Positions 1 through 9,782 of a stretch of 37,064 nt of DNA are shown here, piece after piece. The position numbers and the translations under genes were made by a program. Origin of the DNA: Oscillatoriales cyanobacterium (GTDB taxonomy: Bacteria; Cyanobacteriota; Cyanobacteriia; Cyanobacteriales; Microcoleaceae). The notes below the pieces were generated by a model. The model saw nothing but the letters and a program-made list of their open reading frames with translations. It was not told the origin of the DNA and did no database searches. How positions within the stretch are numbered: position 1 is the first letter of the stretch; each line of letters begins with the position of its first letter. The DNA lies in NCBI GenBank assembly GCA_004292745.1, contig RDXH01000124.1:1-37064 (forward strand), given 5' to 3'.

Positions 1-269
1 TTATAACTAACTTTTTAGAATAGCACAGTCTGCCAATAAAATAACCCACCTATACCAATTTTTTATGAGGCTGAATGGAACTTGACTGCTGCCACCAACT
101 GTATCTGCTGACTCCGATCGCGCCAGGGAACCTTTCGCCACCAACATCATCCCTCGGCAACAGTATCCGCACCCACCTCAGATGCGGACTTTGCACCCGG
201 CAGTAACCAGGTGCAATTGCCAGCTATATTGACATATAAGCCGAAAGTAGAAAAAATAAAGGTACGAGC

Positions 270-1730
270 ATGGCATCCATCCGCGAGTTGCACCGACAAC
301 TGGTCAATAAAGAACGCTCTGCTGTGGAAATTACTCAAGAAGCATTAGACCGTATTACCCAGCTAGAGCCAAAATTAAAAAGCTTTCTGTGCGTGACAGC
401 AGACCGCGCAATGGCACAGGCAGTCCAAGTGGATGCCAAAATAGCCGCCGGAGAAGAAATTGGGCTCTTGGCCGGAATCCCGATCGCCGTTAAAGACAAT
501 ATGTGTACCAATGGCGTTCCCACAACCTGCGCCTCTCGGATTTTGGAGAATTTTGTCCCTCCTTACGACGCCACTGTTGTCTCCAAACTCCAAGCCGCTG
601 GTGCGGTGATTGTGGGTAAGGCGAACATGGACGAGTTCGCAATGGGCAGCTCGACAGAAACTTCTGCTTATCAAGTTACAGCGAATCCTTGGGACTTAGA
701 GCGGGTTCCCGGTGGTTCTTCTGGCGGTTCTGCCTCTGCGGTAGCGTCGGGAGAATGCGTCGTGAGTTTGGGTTCGGATACAGGAGGTTCGATCCGCCAA
801 CCAGCTTCTTTTTGTGGCTTGGTGGGGATGAAACCGACCTATGGGTTGGTTTCTCGCTACGGTTTGGTGGCCTATGCTTCTTCTTTGGATCAAATCGGTC
901 CCTTTGGCCGGACTGTTGAGGATACGGCGATTTTGTTGGGGGCGATCGCCGGTTACGATCAGAGAGATTCCACGAGTTTGAATGTGGAAATTCCTGATTA
1001 TGCTCAAGCTTTAAGACCTAATTTGCGACCGAAAGGTCAGATTAGAATCGGGGTGATTAAAGAAACTTTTGGTGTAGGGTTAGACCCTGGGGTGAAAGAA
1101 GCTGTTACTAAGGCGATCGAACTATTTCAAAAATTGGGAGCAGAAATTCAAGTAGTTTCTTGTCCCAGGTTCCGCTACGGTTTGCCCACTTACTACATTA
1201 TTGCTCCCTCAGAAGCTTCGGCAAATTTGGCGAGATATGATGGAGTTAAGTACGGTTTCCGGGCTGCTGACTCTGACAATCTTTTGGATATGTATGCCAA
1301 AACTCGCTCTCAAGGGTTTGGTTCGGAGGTGAAGCGCCGAATTGCGATCGGCACTTATGTTCTCTCGGCGGGATATTACGACGCCTACTATTTAAAAGCT
1401 CAAAAAGTTCGGACTTTAATTAAAGAAGACTTTGAGAAAGCTTTTGCTCAAGTTGATGTTTTAGTCTGTCCTACAGCTCCAACTACGGCTTTTAAAGCGG
1501 GCGAAAAATTCAACGATCCCTTGAGTATGTATTTGTCAGATTTGATGACTATTCCGGTGAATCTGGCTGGTTTGCCCGCTTTGAGTTTGCCCTGTGGCTT
1601 TGATGATAAGGGACTACCGGTGGGAATACAACTGATTGGTAATGTTTTGCAAGAATCTCGCTTATTTCAAGTGGCTCACGCTTACGAGCAGTCTACCAAT
1701 TGGCACTTGCATAGCCCGAAATTGCATTGA
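270..1730 (+). CDS. gatA: Glutamyl-tRNA(Gln)/aspartyl-tRNA(Asn) amidotransferase subunit A
   Basis: This 486-residue protein matches GatA, the amidase subunit of the GatCAB complex. GatCAB turns misacylated Glu-tRNA(Gln) (and Asp-tRNA(Asn) where needed) into Gln-tRNA(Gln) in the cytoplasm, using ammonia released from glutamine. The amidase-signature features are visible: the Lys in IAVKDN near residue 77, the glycine/serine stretch [15 protein letters not shown] near residue 148, and [18 protein letters not shown], which contain the Ser-cisSer-Lys triad. Length is normal for the family. The ATG at 270 has an AAAGG ribosome-binding site at 258-262. The gene stands alone and is followed by a strong hairpin terminator. 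Nothing looks damaged. Confidence 0.97.
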   Translation: MASIRELHRQLVNKERSAVEITQEALDRITQLEPKLKSFLCVTADRAMAQAVQVDAKIAAGEEIGLLAGIPIAVKDNMCTNGVPTTCASRILENFVPPYDATVVSKLQAAGAVIVGKANMDEFAMGSSTETSAYQVTANPWDLERVPGGSSGGSASAVASGECVVSLGSDTGGSIRQPASFCGLVGMKPTYGLVSRYGLVAYASSLDQIGPFGRTVEDTAILLGAIAGYDQRDSTSLNVEIPDYAQALRPNLRPKGQIRIGVIKETFGVGLDPGVKEAVTKAIELFQKLGAEIQVVSCPRFRYGLPTYYIIAPSEASANLARYDGVKYGFRAADSDNLLDMYAKTRSQGFGSEVKRRIAIGTYVLSAGYYDAYYLKAQKVRTLIKEDFEKAFAQVDVLVCPTAPTTAFKAGEKFNDPLSMYLSDLMTIPVNLAGLPALSLPCGFDDKGLPVGIQLIGNVLQESRLFQVAHAYEQSTNWHLHSPKLH

Positions 1731-1773
1731 TTTTTGAAATTAGGCGGAATGCTGCGGCGCTACTTAGTAATGG

Positions 1774-1815
1774 ATTATGGCTAATTATGTCAATTCATAA
1801 TTAGCCATAATTTTT
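1774..1815 (+). terminator. Rho-independent terminator after gatA
   Basis: Two perfect 16-base inverted arms (1774-1789 and 1796-1811) are separated by a 6-base loop and run into a five-T tract. This is a standard intrinsic terminator layout, 44 bases after the gatA stop codon. Confidence 0.85.
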
Positions 1816-1853
1816 GACTAATGGCCAATTAGCCGTGCACTCTCCTATTTCCC

Positions 1854-2876
1854 ATGAATAACTTGCTGGTATTAATTTTGTCTAAATCTTTCATCGGTTT
1901 TGGGATATTTCTGGCGATCGCCTATTCTGGTGCTTGTGTCTATTTATTTGTAGCGCAAGGTAAGTTTATCTTTTTTCCGACGCAGGCGATCTCTTCAACT
2001 CCCAAAGATTTTCAGTTGAAATATCAAGATGTAGTGCTCCCAATTTCCAGTAAAACTGGTGCAGCAGAAAGCGTACACGGCTGGTGGATTCCCACATCCG
2101 ATACCCCCCCCAGCCCCCCCTTAGCAAGGGGGGGAGTAAGAAAATCCGTTCCCCTAAACAATGACAAACCCGTCTCTCCCTCTCCAGTCCCCCCCCTTCA
2201 CAAGGAAGGCTCCACTCCAGTCCCCCCCCTTTATAAGGGGGGGTTAGGGGGGGTAGTCTTATACCTGCACGGGAATGGTTTAAATGTAGGGGCCAACGTG
2301 GAACACGCTAATCGATTTCATCGGTTAGGTATGTCCGTATTCCTCATAGATTATCGCGGTTATGGAAAAAGCCAGGGCGAGTTTCCGACAGAATCTCAGG
2401 TTTATGAAGATGCTCAACTCGCTATGGATTATTTAGTGAAACAACGAGGAATTAACCCTAAGCAAATTTATATTTATGGTCATTCTTTGGGAGGGGCGAT
2501 CGCGATCGATTTAGCAGTGCGAAACCCGGAAGCGGCGGGGTTAATCGTGGAAGGCTCTTTTACTTCGGCACGGGAAATGGTAGACTTTCAGTCTGGGGTG
2601 TATCGGATATTTCCGATTGATTTATTGCTGAGACAGCGGTTTGATTCTATTGCTAAAGTCGATCGCCTGGAAATGCCTGTACTATTTATTCACGGAACCG
2701 CTGATACTGTAGTTCCCGTTGCAATGAGCAAAAAACTGTTCGATGCAGCCCCTCAACCCAAACAGTTGTACATAGTTCCAGAGGCCGATCACAATAATCT
2801 AGCAGACTTTGCTGGTGCTGAATATCTCGAAAAAATCAGCAATTTTTTTCAACAGGGAAACACGATTAAACATTAA
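1854..2876 (+). CDS. Membrane-anchored alpha/beta hydrolase with in-frame repeat insert
   Basis: A 340-residue serine hydrolase of the alpha/beta fold; the substrate is unknown. An N-terminal hydrophobic segment (about residues 8-34) probably anchors it in a membrane. Core motifs are the strand and turn VVLYLHGNG, the nucleophile elbow GHSLGG with Ser211, an Asp in HGTADTVVP, and a His in EADHNNL. These form the expected Ser-Asp-His triad. Between WWIPT and VVLYLHGNG lies a stretch of about 50 residues rich in Pro and Gly, with PPLARGG, PPLHKEG and PPLYKGG. It is encoded by runs of C and G from 2098 to 2257. Close cyanobacterial relatives, as I remember them, join those two motifs almost directly, so this looks like inserted palindromic repeat DNA that stayed in frame. 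The catalytic core is complete. Confidence 0.85.
   Translation: MNNLLVLILSKSFIGFGIFLAIAYSGACVYLFVAQGKFIFFPTQAISSTPKDFQLKYQDVVLPISSKTGAAESVHGWWIPTSDTPPSPPLARGGVRKSVPLNNDKPVSPSPVPPLHKEGSTPVPPLYKGGLGGVVLYLHGNGLNVGANVEHANRFHRLGMSVFLIDYRGYGKSQGEFPTESQVYEDAQLAMDYLVKQRGINPKQIYIYGHSLGGAIAIDLAVRNPEAAGLIVEGSFTSAREMVDFQSGVYRIFPIDLLLRQRFDSIAKVDRLEMPVLFIHGTADTVVPVAMSKKLFDAAPQPKQLYIVPEADHNNLADFAGAEYLEKISNFFQQGNTIKH
2098..2257. repeat. C-run/G-run palindromic repeats inside the hydrolase gene
   Basis: Three imperfect copies of a palindrome built as a run of C, a short CTTxxxAAG centre, and a run of G are visible at 2105-2136, 2191-2210 and 2221-2256. They are separated by non-palindromic spacers. In frame they encode PPLARGG, PPLHKEG and PPLYKGG. 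The same motif family is tandemly repeated inside proS at 23.7-23.9 kb. Confidence 0.85.
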
Positions 2877-2895
2877 ATAGTAAACAGAATAATCC

Positions 2896-2929
2896 AGATA
2901 CCCGAAATATTAAACAAAGTCGGGCATCT
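2896..2929. terminator. Possible shared hairpin between convergent genes
   Basis: Ten-base arms at 2896-2905 and 2920-2929 pair with one G-T mismatch. They lie between the hydrolase (+) and the pentapeptide gene (-), so the hairpin could end transcription from either side. There is no clear T tract. Confidence 0.4.
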
Positions 2930-2964
2930 AACTGCGATCGCGTAATTCCTGAATTTGAAAATAT

Positions 2965-3681
2965 TCACAGGGCCAGACAGTAATTGCAGTAATTATTCAT
3001 CTTGATTGATTCTGATTCTTCTTTCTTAGCTGGACAACCTCGCTGAGATGTTTTTTGGTTGGGCATCCGGGCACCGCATAAATTGGCATCTTTGAGATTG
3101 GCTTTAATCAATCTAGCATCGCTGAGGTTAGCATTTCTGAGATCTACACCAGTGAGATTTGCACCAGTTAAATCCGCTTCTGTCAGATCCGCACCGCTGA
3201 GATTTGCACCAGTTAAATCCGCATTCCTGAGATCTGTCCCATTTAGTTGAGATGCACTCAAATTCGTACATTTTAAATTAGTAAACTGAAGAGAAGCCTC
3301 TCTGAGAGAACTCTCGCTGAGGTTAGCATTTTCTAAGTTCGCTCCCCTGATGTCAGCCCTGCTGATGTTAGCTTTGCTGATGTCAGCGTTGCTCAAAAAG
3401 GCATTTCTCATGTTGGCGTTGTTTAAATTAGCTTCCCTTAAATCAGCCCCGGTTAAATCGGCATCAATCAGGTCTGCCCTGCTCAGGATAGCACCGCTTA
3501 AATCAACTCCAAACAGGTCTGCACGGTTCAAGGAAGCTCCAAATAGGTCGCATCCTGGACATCCTCTGGTTTCTAACAGTCGCTGGACTAGGGACAAATT
3601 TTGAGCTGGTAAGGGAACTGCTGCGAAAAATGGTAGCAGCACTATTGCTGCTGTCAGAATAGTCCGTTGGATTTTGGTCAT
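2965..3681 (-). CDS. Secreted pentapeptide-repeat protein
   Basis: A 238-residue protein with an N-terminal signal peptide (hydrophobic stretch, about residues 8-22, ending near PLPAQN). The export target is presumably periplasm or thylakoid lumen. From about residue 45 to 205 it is a nearly unbroken series of A(D/N)LxX units such as ANLSG, ADLTE and ANLTG, which form a right-handed beta-helix. A Cys pair lies just before the repeats (RGCPGC) and more Cys follow (CPAKK, CNYCLAL). Such proteins are common in cyanobacteria and their biochemical role is generally unknown. The C-terminal tail after GCPAKKEESES does not resemble the repeats. Frames open on the other strand here come from the repetitive codon pattern. 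Confidence 0.88.
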   Translation of the reverse strand: MTKIQRTILTAAIVLLPFFAAVPLPAQNLSLVQRLLETRGCPGCDLFGASLNRADLFGVDLSGAILSRADLIDADLTGADLREANLNNANMRNAFLSNADISKANISRADIRGANLENANLSESSLREASLQFTNLKCTNLSASQLNGTDLRNADLTGANLSGADLTEADLTGANLTGVDLRNANLSDARLIKANLKDANLCGARMPNQKTSQRGCPAKKEESESIKMNNYCNYCLAL

Positions 3682-4087
3682 AGCAAATATTACTTACGTA
3701 GTTCGGGTGAAAGTTCCGGTAACAGTAGGGGTTTGAGGGTGGGCTAGCATATCTGAGTTGTTAGCAGTCTCAGCCATCAAAGGGTTTGCCATGTAGGGGT
3801 TATACCCCCTATAACAAGCCAATTTAGAGTACAAAGGAGGAGTATAAATACTCTGTTAAGTTTTGTTTTGCTACGGAGGGTAATGGTCTGCGTACAGGTG
3901 TTGAGTAACTAAGCCAATTGGCTTAGAGTCTTTAGACATATTGCTGATGCCTTGGCTTCTAGAAAAAAGATAGCATTCTTGTGTAATCGCCGAAATAATA
4001 CTGAGTACACAAGTATAAAAGAGTACATCTACTAAACGGCGGGTGTGCAAATTGATTAAAGCTAACACTTTCAGAGGAGCAGAACAA
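3682..4087. other. Intergenic region with two palindromes
   Basis: This stretch of about 400 bases lies between two divergent genes. I see no convincing gene in it. It holds a hairpin around 3794-3812 (TAGGGG arm, ACCCCCTA arm) and a perfect 18-base palindrome at 3909-3926 centred on CCAATTGG. Either could be a regulatory site or part of a 5' leader. The N-terminal half expected of an ATPase upstream copy is not recognisable here. Confidence 0.5.
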
Positions 4088-4741
4088 ATGTCTACTAGCA
4101 TAGATCAACTGGCAGAAGGCGGCCGAGGTATTAAACTCATGTGGCAGATTGCAGACCAGGTAAGTTACACCCGCACTTTCGATGGTCGCAATTGTTTGTT
4201 ACTGAGTAAAAGTTACGAAACACAAGGCCCCGTTCGACACGAAAAAATTCAACAAGCCAGTGCTTTAGATGGGTTAGTAAATTTTTTAAATCGGTGGGAT
4301 TGGCTGGATGCAAAACAACAGGAAGAAGTATTAGATGATATTCCCGTTAGAGCACTTAACCTGCAAGTAAATACTGATTTAAATGATGTAACTAAAGTTT
4401 TCGAGTTGTTTGAGCAGTTGCAGGATTTATCGTTTCCTAGTGAGAGTTGGTACGCGCTTCAGCTAGCAGTGGTTGAAGGTTTCACTAATGCAGTTCGTCA
4501 CGCTCACAAAAATCTGCCCGTTGAAACTCCTATTCAACTGGAAGTTAGGGTTTTTCACGGACGCTTGGAGTTCTTAATTTGGGATTGCGGAGTGTATTTT
4601 GATTTGGATGCTAAAATCACAGAATTAATTCTGGAAGACAGAAAACTCTGCTTAAATCTAGATGATTTTAGCAATACTTCCTTGATTCCTCCTAGCAAAA
4701 AAAACACTTTTGTCAACTCTCAGTTTCTGATTGCTGGATAG
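4088..4741 (+). CDS. RsbW-like ATP-binding protein with permuted motif order
   Basis: The protein is 217 residues from the ATG at 4088, which I chose because GAGGAG (4074-4079) sits 8 bases upstream; an in-frame ATG at 4043 lacks such a site. All parts of an anti-sigma/serine-kinase HATPase are present but in the wrong order. GGRGIKLMWQIADQVSYT and RNCLLLSKSY, normally the C-terminal G-box end, come first (residues 11-45). A linker of about 50 residues follows. Then comes the normal N-terminal half: LQVNTDLNDVTKVFE, the N-box EGFTNAVRHAH and the D-box IWDCG with FDLDAKI. The usual G-box is missing after that; the tail is instead unrelated and polar. It may be a natural circular permutant or a remnant of a tandem duplication. 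In standard order these proteins bind ATP and control sigma factors or anti-anti-sigma partners. Confidence 0.75.
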   Translation: MSTSIDQLAEGGRGIKLMWQIADQVSYTRTFDGRNCLLLSKSYETQGPVRHEKIQQASALDGLVNFLNRWDWLDAKQQEEVLDDIPVRALNLQVNTDLNDVTKVFELFEQLQDLSFPSESWYALQLAVVEGFTNAVRHAHKNLPVETPIQLEVRVFHGRLEFLIWDCGVYFDLDAKITELILEDRKLCLNLDDFSNTSLIPPSKKNTFVNSQFLIAG

Positions 4742-5056
4742 AGATGTTATACATGGCAATCAAGAGACTGCGTTCTTTGAAATTATTCTTGAATAAAAAC
4801 GGTGCTTAGGGGAATATTTATCGGTTTTGTGTGTGGGTTTTGTGTGTAGATGGGAGAAGGAGGAAGGAGTTTTACATACTGCCTTCGTGTTGTGAGTTTT
4901 GGTAATATCTACGGTGCTTGGGTGAGTCTGTAGAGTTTCGATGGAAAGTGGTGCATCTTTCAAATTAAATATTAAAATTTTAAAATTGTTGTCAATAATC
5001 TTAAAATTTTGATTTATGATAGTATCTGGTCAATCACGAATTACTAACGATCGCTA
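4742..5056. other. Intergenic region, AT-rich, no gene seen
   Basis: About 315 bases with no credible reading frame. A TG-rich stretch (about 4827-4848), a purine-rich stretch (about 4850-4870) and an AT-rich segment with repeated TTAAAATTTT (4970-5012) precede the next gene. TTGTCA at 4989-4994 and TATGAT at 5015-5020 resemble promoter boxes, but their 20-base spacing is too long to be convincing. Confidence 0.4.
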
Positions 5057-5356
5057 ATGATTGCTAAAGAAAATTTATTTGTTTTGTCTCTGTTTCCATA
5101 CTTGGGATTTCTCTGGTTTTTGACTAAATCGGGAAAAACACCACGTTTAGCTCTGATGGGGTTTTATGGTACTCTCGTGTTTGTGGGTGTGACGATTCCC
5201 GCGGCAATTTATGCAAAAGTTGCTTATAACGAATCCCTAGCAAATGTTGACTGGCTTCACGGTTCAGCGGAATTATTCTTAACACTTGCGAATATTTTAG
5301 TAGTTTTAGGATTTAGGGAAGCGGTGATTCAAGCCAAAGAATCTTCACCCGAATAG
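5057..5356 (+). CDS. DUF3593 small membrane protein
   Basis: A 99-residue protein with three hydrophobic segments (about residues 7-20, 31-50 and 69-88). The conserved-looking parts are SLFPYLGFLWFLTKSG, TPRLALMGFY and VDWLHGSAELFLTLANILV. I recognise the pattern as DUF3593, a family found in cyanobacteria and plastid-bearing organisms with no established function. The gene converges on dnaE with only 10 bases between the stop codons. As I recall, DUF3593 often neighbours DUF2499; here the two lie on either side of dnaE. Confidence 0.75.
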   Translation: MIAKENLFVLSLFPYLGFLWFLTKSGKTPRLALMGFYGTLVFVGVTIPAAIYAKVAYNESLANVDWLHGSAELFLTLANILVVLGFREAVIQAKESSPE

Positions 5357-5366
5357 TTTCTCACAT

Positions 5367-8300
5367 CTAAAAGGGATGGATTGTGGTTTGTGATGATTGG
5401 GTGAGATAGTTGAGATACCGAGAAATGCGATCGGGTTCTGTGTCAAGTAAACGACTAGCCCAAGAGTGTAAATTTAGTCGATCGCGCATTTCTCGAAATA
5501 CGAGAACATCCCCATGATTATTCAGGGGAAAAATGTGAGCATCAAATCCCGCAGACTTAAGACGGCTAACAGTTTCTTCGCCATCTTGCACCCACAATTG
5601 AGGGCTAATGCGAAGGGGTTGACAGGAATATTCACCTACCACAATTCCCCCCACCGAAACGCTACCATCTTGTCCTCGATTGGAAAGTTCTTGCAAAATA
5701 GCTTTGAGAGAATTCTGTTTTTTGGTATCTTTTATTTGCTGGGGTGTCAAGTTAATAATCACAATTTGTAAAACTGCTACTGGTTTTGGTACTTGTACCC
5801 TGTTGAGTGGTTCGGTTTCCCAAGTTTTTGGCTCTTCTACTTCTAAGGGATTTGTTTCTTCTCCAGTCTCTACTGCTGTTAATGGTTTAGCACCGTCTAC
5901 AATTATCTGAATTTCCTCTCCATCTTTCTCAATTTTTCCACTAATCAGTAACACAGCATTTTCTGTAATATGGGAGCCAATCTGTTCGTAAGTTTTGGGA
6001 AATACCACAGCTTTGACTTGACTTGTTAAATCTTCTAATTGCAAAATTGCCATTTTCTCACCTTTTTTAGTAACTACGGGTTTGATAGCACTAATCATGG
6101 CAATAACTGATACTTTTCCCTTATTTTCGGCTAGTTGTTGGATAGTAACCACATCGGGTTCTTGGTTTACTAAGAGCAAAATTTTCAGGGGATGTTCTGA
6201 TACATAAAATCCGAGTAATTCTTTTTCATATCGCAACTTTTCTTGTGCATCGAAATCTTTGACTATTTTAGATTTTGGCGCAGACTCATACTTATTCGCA
6301 GACTTCCCAAAGTTCATCCCACCTAACAAATCAAATAGATTACCTTGACCGCTTTCTCGGTCTTTTTTCCGGTCTTGGGCCCATTTAATTACCCCTTCCA
6401 TGTCGTTGATTAATTGCTGGCGGTTATTCTCAATTTTGTCAAAGGCCCCGCATTGAATTAATGCTTCTAAAGCGCGGCGGTTGACAGCATGAAGATTGAC
6501 GCGATCGCACAAATCGGGTAAAGATTTAAAACCCCCCCCTTCCTGTCGCGCAGCTAAAATATTTTCAATTGCACCCTCACCCACATTTTTGACCGCCGAA
6601 ATCCCAAACAAAATTTTATCTTTTGCAGGATGTTTCATCTTGATAGGTGTAAACGTCAGTTCAGAACTATTGATATCCGGCGGCTCTACTTCGATACCCA
6701 GTTTGAGACAATTAGCGATATATCTCTGTACTTTATCCTGGTCGCCACTGTTAGCAGTCAGCAGTGCAGCCATATATTCTACAGGAAAATTTGCCTTTAA
6801 ATAAGCAGTTTGATAAGTGATGTAGGCATAGGCCATTGAGTGGGATTTATTAAAGCAATATTCCGCGAAATTCAGCATTTGGTCGAACAATTCTTCGGCA
6901 ATTTTTTGAGGGACACCATTTTTAGTTGCCCCATCAATAAATGTTTCCTTTTGCTTCTGCATTTCCTCCGCTTTTTTCTTCCCCATGGCGCGACGCAGCA
7001 AGTCAGCTTGACCTAAAGAATAGCCCGCTAAATCTTGAGCCATCCGCATAATTTGCTCTTGGAAACAAAGGGTTCCGTAAGTCTCTTTTAAAATTGGTTC
7101 TAACAGTGGATGGTCGTATTTAACGACCTCTCTGCCGTGTTTGCGATCGATAAATTGTGGAATCAAACCAGCATCCAGGGGGCCGGGACGGTAAAGTGCA
7201 AGAATAGAAGAAATATCATCCAGACAAGAAGGTTTGATTTTTTTTACTACATCCAGCATCCCAGAAGATTCTAGCTGAAAAATACCTTCTAAATCTCCTT
7301 TTTCTAATAGTTGATAAGTCTTTGCTACATCACCTGGTAACTTGTTGTTCCTAGTAAATGTCTCTTGAGCTCTGCGTTCTATGTCAGAAGGTAAGCCTTC
7401 AGCATTGATAGTTATATCTTGAGTTTGCTTAACATAATCAACAGTTTTTTGGAGAGTCGTTAAATTTTTGAGTCCCAGAAAGTCCATTTTGAGTAACCCC
7501 AAAAATTCCAAGTCTTCCATAAAATATTGGGTGATTACAGCACCATTTTCATTTTTTTGCAGGGGCACAATTTCATCAAGGGGGATGGAAGAAATCACCA
7601 CGCCGGCGGCATGAACACCATAGGTTTTGTTAGTTCCTTCAATGCGAATTGCCATGTCAATCCACTGACGCACTGGGACTTCGGTGCCAGTTTCGGCATT
7701 AGTACAAATAGTATTTTCGTAGTTGGTTTTAAATTCCTGTGCCGGTGTTGCATCGGAAATCATTACTTTGAGTTTTTCCGGTTTCCCCCGCGATACTGGA
7801 ATCATTTTCGCCATCTCATCGGCTTTTTTGTAGGGAATACCTAAAACTCTGGCAACATCTTTCAAAACAGCTTTTGATGTCATCCTGTTGAAGGTAATAA
7901 TTTGCGCTACGCGGTCTGTACCATATTTGTCTGTAACATATTTAATCATATCGTCCCGTCTTTCGATGCAGAAATCGCTATCAATATCTGGCATCGATTT
8001 GCGTTCGGGATTGAGAAATCTCTCGAATAGCAATCCGTGGTGTACCGGGTCTATGTTGGTAATATTGAGGACATAAGCAACTAAAGAACCTGCCGCAGAA
8101 CCACGTCCTGGCCCGACGGGAATATTGTTGTCTCTAGCATATTTCATGTAGTCCCAAACCACTAAAAAATATTCAGAGAAACCCATCTGCTGAATCATTT
8201 TTAGCTCGTATTCTAGTCTTTGTTTGTAGACTGGGGGGATTTCATTTTTGGTGCGGGATTTGAGGCGTTCTAATAGTCCTAGCCAGGATATTTCTTCTAC

Positions 8301-9116
8301 ATAGGTATCGGCGGTATGTTCTGGGGGAATTGGGATTGTGGGAATCCGAGCTTCTCCTGTTAGATCGTATCTTGATACTTTGTTTGCTACTTCTAGGGTG
8401 TAGCGCATTCGCTTTTCTTCTTCAATTAGTTTATTGGTGTTAATACACAACAAAGCATCGTGAGCTTCTACGTCGTTGCAAGAAATATAGTGAGAATCAT
8501 TTGTTGCGACTATTTTAATGTTTAGTTCGCGAGCAATTTTGACAATTTCTACATTCACAAGTCGGTCTTCTTGGGAACCGTGGTCTTGTATTTCTAAGTA
8601 GTAATCTTCGCCAAATACTTCTTGATACCATTTGGCGACTTCGCGGGCGACATCTAGCTTTCCTTGCATAATCATTTGGGGAACTTCTCCACCCAAACAA
8701 GCGCTGGTAACAATTAAGCCTTCGGAGTATTGTTTGAGTAGTTCTTTGTTGATGCAAGGGCGGGCAAAAATTCCTCTTTCTGGCATTCCCTTTAAATGGG
8801 AAATTGTAGTTAATTTAACTAAGTTTTTATAACCTTGGGTGTTTTTAGCTAAAACAACTTGATGGTATTTTCTTCTACCTCGAACTTTTACTTCGATGTC
8901 GCCGTTGACAACGTACATTTCGTTGCCAATAATGGGCTTAATATTTTTATTGCGACAAACTTTGATCAGTTCGATCGCCCCATACATGACTCCGTGATCC
9001 GTAAGGGCGATCGCGGGCATCCCCAATTCCACCGCCCGCTCTGCTAGCTGCTGTAGCTGAGATGCCCCGTCTAGCAGGCTGTAATCGCTGTGGATGTGCA
9101 AACCAACGAAAGACAT
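5367..9116 (-). CDS. dnaE: DNA polymerase III alpha subunit, unsplit and intein-free
   Basis: A 1249-residue replicative polymerase. The N-terminal PHP domain shows HIHSDYS and LTDHG. The palm has PDIDSDF with candidate metal-binding Asp377 and Asp379. A helix-hairpin-helix region (about residues 790-890) is followed by an OB-fold ([18 protein letters not shown]). In Synechocystis and Nostoc, dnaE is split into two genes joined by a protein-splicing intein at Y|CFN. Here [12 protein letters not shown] is continuous, with Tyr753 and Cys754 encoded side by side at 6860/6857 and no intein sequence between them. The reading frame is uninterrupted and the active-site motifs are intact. A C-terminal extension of more than 100 residues follows the OB-fold. 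Confidence 0.97.
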   Translation of the reverse strand: MSFVGLHIHSDYSLLDGASQLQQLAERAVELGMPAIALTDHGVMYGAIELIKVCRNKNIKPIIGNEMYVVNGDIEVKVRGRRKYHQVVLAKNTQGYKNLVKLTTISHLKGMPERGIFARPCINKELLKQYSEGLIVTSACLGGEVPQMIMQGKLDVAREVAKWYQEVFGEDYYLEIQDHGSQEDRLVNVEIVKIARELNIKIVATNDSHYISCNDVEAHDALLCINTNKLIEEEKRMRYTLEVANKVSRYDLTGEARIPTIPIPPEHTADTYVEEISWLGLLERLKSRTKNEIPPVYKQRLEYELKMIQQMGFSEYFLVVWDYMKYARDNNIPVGPGRGSAAGSLVAYVLNITNIDPVHHGLLFERFLNPERKSMPDIDSDFCIERRDDMIKYVTDKYGTDRVAQIITFNRMTSKAVLKDVARVLGIPYKKADEMAKMIPVSRGKPEKLKVMISDATPAQEFKTNYENTICTNAETGTEVPVRQWIDMAIRIEGTNKTYGVHAAGVVISSIPLDEIVPLQKNENGAVITQYFMEDLEFLGLLKMDFLGLKNLTTLQKTVDYVKQTQDITINAEGLPSDIERRAQETFTRNNKLPGDVAKTYQLLEKGDLEGIFQLESSGMLDVVKKIKPSCLDDISSILALYRPGPLDAGLIPQFIDRKHGREVVKYDHPLLEPILKETYGTLCFQEQIMRMAQDLAGYSLGQADLLRRAMGKKKAEEMQKQKETFIDGATKNGVPQKIAEELFDQMLNFAEYCFNKSHSMAYAYITYQTAYLKANFPVEYMAALLTANSGDQDKVQRYIANCLKLGIEVEPPDINSSELTFTPIKMKHPAKDKILFGISAVKNVGEGAIENILAARQEGGGFKSLPDLCDRVNLHAVNRRALEALIQCGAFDKIENNRQQLINDMEGVIKWAQDRKKDRESGQGNLFDLLGGMNFGKSANKYESAPKSKIVKDFDAQEKLRYEKELLGFYVSEHPLKILLLVNQEPDVVTIQQLAENKGKVSVIAMISAIKPVVTKKGEKMAILQLEDLTSQVKAVVFPKTYEQIGSHITENAVLLISGKIEKDGEEIQIIVDGAKPLTAVETGEETNPLEVEEPKTWETEPLNRVQVPKPVAVLQIVIINLTPQQIKDTKKQNSLKAILQELSNRGQDGSVSVGGIVVGEYSCQPLRISPQLWVQDGEETVSRLKSAGFDAHIFPLNNHGDVLVFREMRDRLNLHSWASRLLDTEPDRISRYLNYLTQSSQTTIHPF

Positions 9117-9344
9117 AGGGATTTAAGATATGAGATCTGAGATTTTAGATTGTACACCATGGGGGTAGAGAAAGATAAAAGGATTTGGGACTCGATCGCG
9201 ATTTAGGTGTTGCCGATCGGGGATACTGACACCGTAATACATCAGTTCGCCACACTCAGGCTTGTCAAAAATTATGAATTATTAAGTTGTAAGTTAAAAT
9301 TAATCTAAATCATTTGAACTAAATATTCTGAATCGATGCAACTT

Positions 9345-9764
9345 TTATAAATTGCCTTCTTGCAAATAATACTCTAAGTCTTTAATGCGTTCTTGTGTCA
9401 CTCTCAGTTTGCACAAAATGTAGATAGGGCCAGCCAAAGTACCACCTTCGACCCGCCCCCTTGCAAAATCACAAGATTTATCTCTAAACTCGATCCAAGA
9501 AAGCTGTGCTACCGTCAATCTCTCCTGTTGTTTGCTGTTGAGTTTTTGCTGAAGTTGCTGATATACTTGATTGAGTTTTCTGTCTGCTACCTGAAAATCT
9601 TGACCATAACACACAGTCATGTCGAATGTGGTTAGAGGAGTTTTACAGTTAGGCTCTTGGGCGAGTTGCAAGGGAGTATTACTGGCTTGGCTGGGGAGTA
9701 AAAATCCTGATGTCAACAACAGTGAAATCGTCGCCAATGTTGCCGGAATAGTGATATTTTTCAA
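9345..9764 (-). CDS. Secreted LprI-like (DUF1311) protein
   Basis: A 139-residue protein with a signal peptide (hydrophobic residues about 7-24, ending near PSQAS). The mature part follows the lysozyme-inhibitor LprI/DUF1311 pattern: a Cys, then TTFDMTVCYGQDFQVADRKLN, a coiled helical stretch, AQLSWIEFRDKSC and an EGG motif. Four Cys residues could form two disulfides. The domain is named from mycobacterial LprI, which inhibits lysozyme; the role in cyanobacteria is unknown. The gene starts 18 bases after the DUF2499 stop codon on the same strand, so co-transcription is likely. Confidence 0.85.
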   Translation of the reverse strand: MKNITIPATLATISLLLTSGFLLPSQASNTPLQLAQEPNCKTPLTTFDMTVCYGQDFQVADRKLNQVYQQLQQKLNSKQQERLTVAQLSWIEFRDKSCDFARGRVEGGTLAGPIYILCKLRVTQERIKDLEYYLQEGNL

Positions 9765-9782
9765 AATATTTACCCCCCTTTT

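Noticed and set aside
229-257. TTGACA box before gatA as a promoter
   Set aside because: The matching -10 region (AAAAAT) is poor and would fall only about 12 bases before the ATG, overlapping the ribosome-binding site.
1-269. Gene remnant before gatA
   Set aside because: Short frames are open but encode nothing I recognise, and no upstream gene end is evident.
3059-3604. Plus-strand frames across the pentapeptide gene
   Set aside because: Repetitive codons of the real gene leave antisense frames open; they have no protein-like pattern beyond Ser/Ala/Leu repetition.
3871-4101. Minus-strand frame of 76 codons before the ATPase gene
   Set aside because: No family resemblance and it overlaps the start and ribosome-binding site of the better-supported gene.
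5367-9116. Intein inside dnaE
   Set aside because: No intein sequence between the Y and CFN codons, and no Cys-rich or HNH/LAGLIDADG block is seen elsewhere in the protein.
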